Below are positions 28,806 through 33,608 of a stretch of 33,608 bases of DNA, piece after piece. How positions within the stretch are numbered: the first letter of the stretch is position 1; every line of letters starts with the position of its first letter. The stretch covers positions 1 to 33,608 of the forward strand of contig JAADDJ010000027.1 of assembly GCA_013153965.1 (NCBI GenBank). The letters are read 5' to 3'. A model generated the notes under the pieces. That model was not told the DNA's origin and ran no database searches. It saw only the letters and a program-made list of their open reading frames with translations. The DNA is from Thermotogae bacterium (GTDB lineage: Bacteria > Hydrothermota > Hydrothermia > LBFQ01). The position numbers and the translations under genes were made by a program.

Positions 28806-30423
28806 CGGCGGAGATGAACCTCCACACCACGGCAAATCCCAACACGAGTGCGAGCAGCGTGAGTAGCCACGTGCCGGCCGCCGCCTCCGGGAAGCTCCAT
28901 CCGAGGAAGCCTATCCCCAAGGCGAATATGACCGACGTGAGGGCATCGCCCGCTATCACACCCGAGGGGACTATATGCTCCCCCTCCCTTCGGAGGAGTC
29001 TCGCTATGAGGGCGCCCAGAAGCAGACCGCCCGAGAGATGGAGGGGAAGGTACAGACCGACGGCGATGGGGAGGACCGGAAGGCCCATCATCGCGACGGC
29101 CACGGCCACCGCCCCGCCGATGAATATCAGATTCCAATCTATCGTCCCTTGGAATATCCCCTGCGCTATGCTTCCCATGAGCACCCCCTGAGGGGCCGGA
29201 AGTTTCTCCGAGCCGAAGCCGAATACCTCACCGAGGAGACTCACCACGAAGGTGAGGACCAGAAAGGAGACGGCTATACCGAGAAACTCCCCCACGTACT
29301 GCCAGAATGGGGTCGCCCCCACTATGTAGCCGGTCTTCAGGTCCTGAACCGTATCCCCCGCTATGGCGGCCGCCGACGCCACGACCGAAGCCATGGCCAA
29401 TACAGACACCAGACTTCCCCACCCCAAGGCCTTAAAGAGAAGCGAGACGACGACCAGAGCCGCTATGGTCATACCGGAGATGGGGTTGGACGAGGAGCCC
29501 ACTATGGCGGTGGTATTCCCGGAGACGTACGCGAAGACTACGCCGAGGACCCCTCCCAAGGCTCCACCCACCGGCCCCAGCTCCGGAATCACCACCCCCG
29601 CACCCATCCCCAACCCCACCGCTACGGCGAGTACGATCCAGAAGCGACCCCTGCGCATTCGCCCTAAAAGCTTCAGGATGACCCGAAGGAATTCGTATAT
29701 CCCTCCCACCAGAACGGCGCCAGCGCCTATGAAGCGTATGTACCGGCTCCACACCTCAAGGGGCGTACCGTCGTAGAAGGGCATGAAAGCCCACCATCCG
29801 AGTATCCCACCGGCGGCGACCATCAGGGCGGTACGCAGCCCCACTATGGCCCCCGCGCCCACCACCGCGGGAGATAGGTCCAAGGCCACAGCCTTACCCG
29901 CCACGGATGTGAAGTAGGACGAGGCTATGAGCCCCGTACTCTGCAGGATCCTCAGGAGGGCGCCAAGGAGGGCCCCAAGAAGGACCCCCACCCCCTTACC
30001 CGATTCCCGACTCTGGAGGACGACGGCGCAGGCTCTCCCCTCCGGAAAGGGCAAACTCTCATCCTTCACGAGAGAGTCCCTGAAGGCTATACCGGAGAGG
30101 ACACCTATCGCCCCTCCCACCAGGGTTAGGAATCCGATGTGGTAGGGATGGAAGGATAGGGATGCTACGAAGAAGGCGGGTAGGGTGAAGGCCAGTGCCG
30201 CCGCCAGAGATTCGCCGGCCGAGGCTATGGTCTGGACGATGTTGCCCTCAAGGACCGACCCGCGCCTGTAGAAGAGGGAGAAGAAGGCCAGAGCGCCGAC
30301 CGCGGCCGGTATGGACGCCGATACGGTCATCCCCGCCTTCAAGGCGAGGTACGCGTTGGATACACCGAAGATTACACTCAGGGCGAGACCGAGCAGTACG
30401 GCGACGGGGCTAAACTCCCTCAA
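28801..30423 (-). CDS. OPT-family oligopeptide (or metal-chelate) transporter
   Basis: The 540-residue inner-membrane protein has about 13-15 membrane segments. OPT family signatures are VIFGVSNAYLALKAGMTVSASIPAAV (about residues 18-43), NIVQTIASAGESLAAALAFTLPA (about 61-83), GNTTAIVGSSSNPISGMTIAAL, and the DTVQDLKTGYIVGATPFWQ segment. Bacterial OPT proteins import small peptides or metal chelates with protons; substrate is not predictable. The start is TTG at 30423, overlapping the jag TGA by four bases. Family members start close to this point, which supports TTG. Confidence 0.9.
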   Translation of the reverse strand: MREFSPVAVLLGLALSVIFGVSNAYLALKAGMTVSASIPAAVGALAFFSLFYRRGSVLEGNIVQTIASAGESLAAALAFTLPAFFVASLSFHPYHIGFLTLVGGAIGVLSGIAFRDSLVKDESLPFPEGRACAVVLQSRESGKGVGVLLGALLGALLRILQSTGLIASSYFTSVAGKAVALDLSPAVVGAGAIVGLRTALMVAAGGILGWWAFMPFYDGTPLEVWSRYIRFIGAGAVLVGGIYEFLRVILKLLGRMRRGRFWIVLAVAVGLGMGAGVVIPELGPVGGALGGVLGVVFAYVSGNTTAIVGSSSNPISGMTIAALVVVSLLFKALGWGSLVSVLAMASVVASAAAIAGDTVQDLKTGYIVGATPFWQYVGEFLGIAVSFLVLTFVVSLLGEVFGFGSEKLPAPQGVLMGSIAQGIFQGTIDWNLIFIGGAVAVAVAMMGLPVLPIAVGLYLPLHLSGGLLLGALIARLLRREGEHIVPSGVIAGDALTSVIFALGIGFLGWSFPEAAAGTWLLTLLALVLGFAVVWRFISAV

Positions 30424-31115
30424 CTCTCAGCCGGCTGCGACTCCTCCCTCGCGGCCCCCGAGAGCTCCTCCATCTCCTCCTCGGTCAGCTTACGGATGAT
30501 ATAGACCGGCTCCCCCGTCTTGGACTTTATACGGCGCCCCTTCACCTTGAGGCGCTCCATGGTGTAGCCGTGCTTCCGCAGATACCTGCGGACGGCCTCC
30601 ACCTCGTCGGATTGGATGGGGGCATCGTAGGCCATTTCGGTCTTACCCTGCGCCTCCATGAGCTTCAGGATGGCTATAGCCTTGTTTATGGCTCGTCTGA
30701 CCCGACGCTTGCGATAGTGCGCGATGTCAAACTGCACCTTCAGGTTGGGCTTGCGCTTGTTTATGATGGCGGAGAGGACGTGATTTATGGCCCGCAGGGT
30801 TTGGCCCTGATGCCCTATCAGGGTATTGTCCAGCTCCTTTATGTCAAAATTGACGTAGTACCTCCCGTACTCATCCACGTCTATATCCACACCTCCCTTC
30901 ACCCCCAAGCGGTGGAGGAACTCCCGTGCCACCTCGTCTATAAGGTCAAAATCCTCCGTGTCCAGAAATATCCTGACCCGTGCGGGGGTATCCTTGGAAG
31001 GTAGCCGCAGAACCTTGTACCTGATTTCCGAAATATCAAGCGAGTGCTCGTTGAGATACTTCATGAGGGCTTCCTCTACGGTGCTACCCTCCAGATCTAT
31101 GTACCGTGCTTTCAT
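30420..31115 (-). CDS. khpB: Jag/KhpB RNA-binding protein
   Basis: The 231-residue protein has the Jag N-terminal domain (ARYIDLEGSTVEEALMKYLNEHSL, residues 3-26) and a KH domain with LDNTLIGHQGQTLRAINHVLSAI (about residues 95-117), including the GHxGxTL loop. The last 80 residues occupy the place of the R3H domain, but the RxxxH motif is not visible (SDEVEAVRRYLRKHGY instead). KhpB pairs with KhpA to bind RNA and influences cell division and envelope growth in Firmicutes. The gene is usually next to yidC near oriC; yidC is not here. The ATG is 9 bases after TATTAT. Confidence 0.87.
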   Translation of the reverse strand: MKARYIDLEGSTVEEALMKYLNEHSLDISEIRYKVLRLPSKDTPARVRIFLDTEDFDLIDEVAREFLHRLGVKGGVDIDVDEYGRYYVNFDIKELDNTLIGHQGQTLRAINHVLSAIINKRKPNLKVQFDIAHYRKRRVRRAINKAIAILKLMEAQGKTEMAYDAPIQSDEVEAVRRYLRKHGYTMERLKVKGRRIKSKTGEPVYIIRKLTEEEMEELSGAAREESQPAES

Positions 31116-31124
31116 GCAGCGTGA

Positions 31125-31130
31125 ATAATA
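31125..31130 (-). promoter_or_regulatory. -10 element (TATTAT) for khpB
   Basis: TATTAT on the minus strand ends 9 bases before the ATG at 31115. It lies in the 71-base divergent region shared with purE. Confidence 0.45.
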
Positions 31131-31174
31131 AGGCCGAAAGGCCTGCCGGGTTGGAGATGACGCGCTCGCCCGTT

Positions 31175-31180
31175 TATAAT
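31175..31180 (+). promoter_or_regulatory. Promoter of purE (TTGGAG - 18 - TATAAT)
   Basis: TATAAT ends 6 bases before the ATG at 31187. TTGGAG at 31151-31156 gives a plausible -35 with an 18-base spacer. The ORF track begins at 31106, upstream of this promoter, so the shorter purE start is preferred. Confidence 0.7.
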
Positions 31181-31186
31181 TTACGG

Positions 31187-31663
31187 ATGCGGGTCGCTCT
31201 GATAGTCGGTAGCACTTCGGATTTAACGATAGTGAAGGAAGCCTATGAGATGCTGCGCGATTTCAACGTAGATGTTGAGGTTCGGGTACTCTCCGCCCAC
31301 CGCACGCCGGAGGAGCTCAAGGCGTACGTTAAGGAGGCCGAAGAGAAGGGGATTGAAGTTTTCATAGCAGCAGCCGGTAAGGCCGCCCACCTTCCGGGTG
31401 TGATAGCCTCCCTGACGACCCTTCCGGTGATAGGGTTGCCCGTGCCAGCCAAGTATCTCTACGGGGTTGATGCCCTCCTCTCCATAGTGCAGATGCCCCC
31501 GGGGATACCCGTGGCCACCGTGGGGGTCGGCGAGGCGAGGAACGCTGCCCTGCTGGCCGTTCAGATCCTATCGCTGAAGTACGATTCCCTGCGGGCATCC
31601 CTTAAGGATTACAGGGAGCGTTTGCGCCGAAAGGTCCTGACGGCGGAGGTCTCAATGGAATGA
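31187..31663 (+). CDS. purE: N5-carboxyaminoimidazole ribonucleotide mutase
   Basis: The 158-residue enzyme isomerises N5-CAIR to CAIR in purine synthesis. Motifs are VALIVGSTSDL (residues 3-13), VLSAHRTPEEL (about 41), AAGKAAHLPGVIASLTTLPVIGLPV (about 68-93) and LLSIVQMPPGIPVATV. The AAHLPG form and the LPVIGLPV strand indicate class I PurE. One glycine of the usual GAGGAAHLPG is Lys here. The track ORF is 27 residues longer but reads through the promoter and is unlikely. The gene heads a three-gene unit with overlapping ATGA junctions. Confidence 0.94.
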   Translation: MRVALIVGSTSDLTIVKEAYEMLRDFNVDVEVRVLSAHRTPEELKAYVKEAEEKGIEVFIAAAGKAAHLPGVIASLTTLPVIGLPVPAKYLYGVDALLSIVQMPPGIPVATVGVGEARNAALLAVQILSLKYDSLRASLKDYRERLRRKVLTAEVSME

Positions 31664-32400
31664 GCCCACATCTCCGTCCGTTCTCGGAGATAGCCGAGAT
31701 ATACGACCTACTCTTTGACGATATAGATTACGAGGGATGGGCCCTCTACATCTCCAAACTCCTCAACTTCGCCCGGATACCGGTCAGGAGGATACTGGAG
31801 GTGGGGTGCGGCACCGGAAACCTGACGCGGGAGTTGGTGAAGTTGGGATACGAGGTCGTGGGGGTGGATGTCTCGGAGGGTATGCTGAAGGTGGCCCAGA
31901 AGAAACTCCCGGACGTGCGTTTCCTCAGGGCGGACGTGAGGGAGATGGACCTGGGGGAGCAGTTTGATGCCGTCATTAGCACATTTGACAGTCTGAACAA
32001 TCTCCTGACCGAGGCCGACCTCGCCCGGGCATTCGGTCGGATAAGGGCGCATCTCAAACCGCGGGGTATATTCGTCGGGGACCTCAACACTCCCCACGCG
32101 ATGATGTCCGATTGGAACGATGCCCTCTTCGTAAAGGAGCTTAAGGATGGAACGTTGAGTCTCTGGCGAGGGGAGTACCTGGGCGATGGGGTATCCCAGC
32201 TAACCCTGACCCTCTTCATACCTACGGGGGAGGGGCTGTACCGACGCATGGATGAGGTTTTCAAGGAGAGGGGTTATTCACCCGCCGTGGTGAAAAGGCT
32301 CCTGAAGAGTGCGGGATTTTTGCAGGTTTGGGCCTTTGACGACCTGTCGTTTGAGAAGCCTACCAAGCGCTCAAAGCGGATAACTTACGCGGCGATATGA
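31660..32400 (+). CDS. Class I SAM-dependent methyltransferase
   Basis: The 246-residue protein has a methyltransferase 25/11-type fold: motif I ILEVGCGTGNLTRELVKLGYEV (about residues 44-65), acidic GVDVSEGMLKVAQKK, RFLRADVREMDL, and DAVISTFDSLNNLL (motif post-II). The beginning (FSEIAEIYDLLFDDIDYEGW) is typical of small-molecule methyltransferases of this class. The substrate cannot be told. It overlaps purE by ATGA and the GSDH-like gene by ATGA, so all three should be translated together. Confidence 0.86.
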   Translation: MSPHLRPFSEIAEIYDLLFDDIDYEGWALYISKLLNFARIPVRRILEVGCGTGNLTRELVKLGYEVVGVDVSEGMLKVAQKKLPDVRFLRADVREMDLGEQFDAVISTFDSLNNLLTEADLARAFGRIRAHLKPRGIFVGDLNTPHAMMSDWNDALFVKELKDGTLSLWRGEYLGDGVSQLTLTLFIPTGEGLYRRMDEVFKERGYSPAVVKRLLKSAGFLQVWAFDDLSFEKPTKRSKRITYAAI

Positions 32401-33482
32401 ATATGATACTGCTTCTATCCTTCGCCAAGGTGAGGTTGGTGGAGGCCTTTGAGGGGGCCAGATTCAACGCCCCCGTCTTCATGTTGGAGCTACCCGACGA
32501 TACGGGGAAGTTCCTCATAGTGCAGCAGCAGGGCGTCGTGCGCCTGGTGGATGGGCACGCCCCATCGGGCCGCGGCATTCTGGATATCAGGAGGAAGGTC
32601 AAGTTCGGCGGTGAGATGGGCCTTCTGGGGATGGCTCTCCATCCAGACTATCCCCGCAAACCCTACGCGTACCTGTACTACATTGACCGGGATATGAACT
32701 CCGTTCTCTCGGAGTTTAGATTCAGGGGGCACCTTCTGGATCCCAAGTCGGAGAGGGTTCTACTCAAGTTCAAACAGCCCTACTCCAACCACAACGGCGG
32801 AATGGTGGCCTTCGGCCCCGACGGCTACCTGTATCTCGCTCTGGGAGATGGCGGCTGGGCGGGGGACCCTCACAACAACGCCCAGAATACCAAGAATCTC
32901 CTCGGCTCCATAATCCGCATAGACGTCAGCGGACGACCCTACTCCATACCTCCGGACAATCCCTTCGCCTCCAGTAAATCCTGCGCTACGGGGTGCCCGG
33001 AGCTGTTCGCCTGGGGACTGCGGAACCCTTGGAGATTCTCCTTTGATAGGGAGACGGGTACCCTCTGGGTGGCCGACGTGGGTCAGGACAGGTGGGAGGA
33101 GATAGACACGGTGATAAACGGGGGAAACTACGGGTGGAGATGCTACGAGGGGAACCATCCGTACAACCTGAAAGGCTGCAAGCCCAAGGAGCACTACATC
33201 TTCCCCATATACGAGTACGGCCACGAAGAGGGGAACTGCTCTATCACCGGCGGGTACGTATATCGCGGCAGGGCCATACCCGACCTTCGGGGAGCCTACG
33301 TGTTCGGGGACTTCTGCTCCGGGCGCATATGGGCCCTACGGCTGACCGAGAGGGGACCGGCTGTGAAACTACTGGTGGATACCGACTTGATGATCCCCTC
33401 CTTCGCCGAAGGTGCGGACGGCGAGATATACGTTCTGGATTACCGGACGGGTAGGATCTTCAAGCTGGTACCGGCGAGATAG
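32397..33482 (+). CDS. GSDH/HHIP-family PQQ-type sugar dehydrogenase (exported)
   Basis: The 361-residue six-bladed propeller resembles soluble aldose-sugar dehydrogenases: GLLGMALHPDY (about residue 75), PYSNHNGGMVAFGPDGYLYLALGDGG (about 123-148) with the His of the PQQ site, ELFAWGLRNPWRFSFD (about 203), LWVADVGQDRWEEID and NYGWRCYEG. Cys pairs such as CATGC suggest a periplasmic or extracellular place. True PQQ dependence is uncertain because many members of COG2133 are not shown to use PQQ, and no pqq genes are here. The N-terminus MNMILLLSFA is a very short uncharged hydrophobic run. It is the last gene of the purE unit. Confidence 0.86.
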   Translation: MNMILLLSFAKVRLVEAFEGARFNAPVFMLELPDDTGKFLIVQQQGVVRLVDGHAPSGRGILDIRRKVKFGGEMGLLGMALHPDYPRKPYAYLYYIDRDMNSVLSEFRFRGHLLDPKSERVLLKFKQPYSNHNGGMVAFGPDGYLYLALGDGGWAGDPHNNAQNTKNLLGSIIRIDVSGRPYSIPPDNPFASSKSCATGCPELFAWGLRNPWRFSFDRETGTLWVADVGQDRWEEIDTVINGGNYGWRCYEGNHPYNLKGCKPKEHYIFPIYEYGHEEGNCSITGGYVYRGRAIPDLRGAYVFGDFCSGRIWALRLTERGPAVKLLVDTDLMIPSFAEGADGEIYVLDYRTGRIFKLVPAR

Positions 33483-33483
33483 C

Positions 33484-33608
33484 CTACGCCTCTATCTCCG
33501 GCCCTCCGGGGTTCTCTGGACCCTCTCCACCTCCACCTTGGCCGCTCTGGTATATGCGGCTTACGATCCGGTTCCAGACGCTCTGGAAGTCCTCGTACTC
33601 CCGGCGCA
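33484..33608 (-). CDS. dnaK: C-terminal fragment, probable DnaK (partial)
   Basis: The ORF track does not list this frame. On the minus strand the window ends inside an open frame that stops with TAG at 33484-33486. The visible 40 residues are EYEDFQSVWNRIVSRIYQSG followed by a glycine-rich tail (QGGGGEGPENPGG) and PEIEA. A final amphipathic helix followed by a Gly-rich tail and acidic end is typical of Hsp70/DnaK. No other domain is visible, so the assignment is based only on the tail. It is convergent with the GSDH-like gene at a distance of one base. Confidence 0.5.
   Translation of the reverse strand, partial: RREYEDFQSVWNRIVSRIYQSGQGGGGEGPENPGGPEIEA

Noticed and set aside
1-33608. CRISPR array, insertion sequences, prophage or integrase genes
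   Set aside because: I found no regularly spaced repeats, transposase motifs or terminal inverted repeats; the lone RAMP-like gene is not enough to call a CRISPR locus.

Overview
Organism and style. This is a compact, GC-rich bacterial chromosome segment with no plasmid, phage or insertion-sequence signature. Several things suggest a Gram-negative-type, probably thermophilic bacterium from a little-cultured phylum, with a WOR-3/Hydrothermae-like lineage as my best guess: Por-type C-terminal tails (..YFVK..RKVxVR) on secreted proteins, an outer-membrane barrel and a Wza-like exporter, an archaeal-length triosephosphate isomerase, a mannosyl-3-phosphoglycerate phosphatase, and very short intergenic spaces. 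The lineage is inference; no rRNA is present.

Layout. 1-1477 (+): end of a secreted protein, a CoA-binding protein and a DUF2520 protein. 1468-7370 (-): MlaE permease, AccC, a D-2-hydroxyacid dehydrogenase, an MPG-phosphatase-like HAD enzyme whose last codons form a perfect parS site, an MscS channel and a Memo-like protein. 7422-7679 (+): a tiny coiled-coil lipoprotein. 7672-14559 (-): MnmA directly behind tRNA-Gly(GCC), SpoIID-like protein, long-chain acyl-CoA synthetase, an FG-GAP-type secreted protein and a cation/proton antiporter. 14586-20268 (-): seven tightly overlapping genes (substrate-binding lipoprotein, PyrC, outer-membrane barrel, polysaccharide export, PqqD-like, TpiA, LegB-like). 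20334-23866 (-): RibBA-like, PyrB, a membrane protein and a biotinyl carrier. 23897-26737 (+): BtuF-like lipoprotein, ACT-domain protein, PanD, RsmD and a RAMP/Csm5-like protein. 26787-31115 (-): two secreted proteins, an OPT transporter and Jag/KhpB. 31187-33482 (+): PurE, a methyltransferase and a GSDH-family propeller. 33484-end (-): C-terminus of a probable DnaK. No stretch above 300 bases lacks a gene.

How it is expressed. Nearly every gene that heads a transcription unit has a -10 hexamer (TATAAT, TAGAAT, TAAAAT or TACAAT) ending only 6-10 bases before its ATG, GTG or TTG, so many mRNAs should be leaderless. Genes inside operons overlap their neighbours by 4-11 bases, and several carry strong AGGAGG sites. 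Two initiation modes appear to be divided by operon position.

Most notable observations: the exact parS site; the pervasive leaderless architecture, including GTG and TTG starts; a set of exported proteins with only about 7-10 hydrophobic residues and no basic residue at the N-terminus; a RAMP-like protein in a panD-rsmD operon without CRISPR; an ACT protein overlapping panD; a RibBA with an eroded GTP cyclohydrolase II half; and mnmA starting 9 bases after a tRNA. I did not find a convincing new multi-gene defence or metabolic system.
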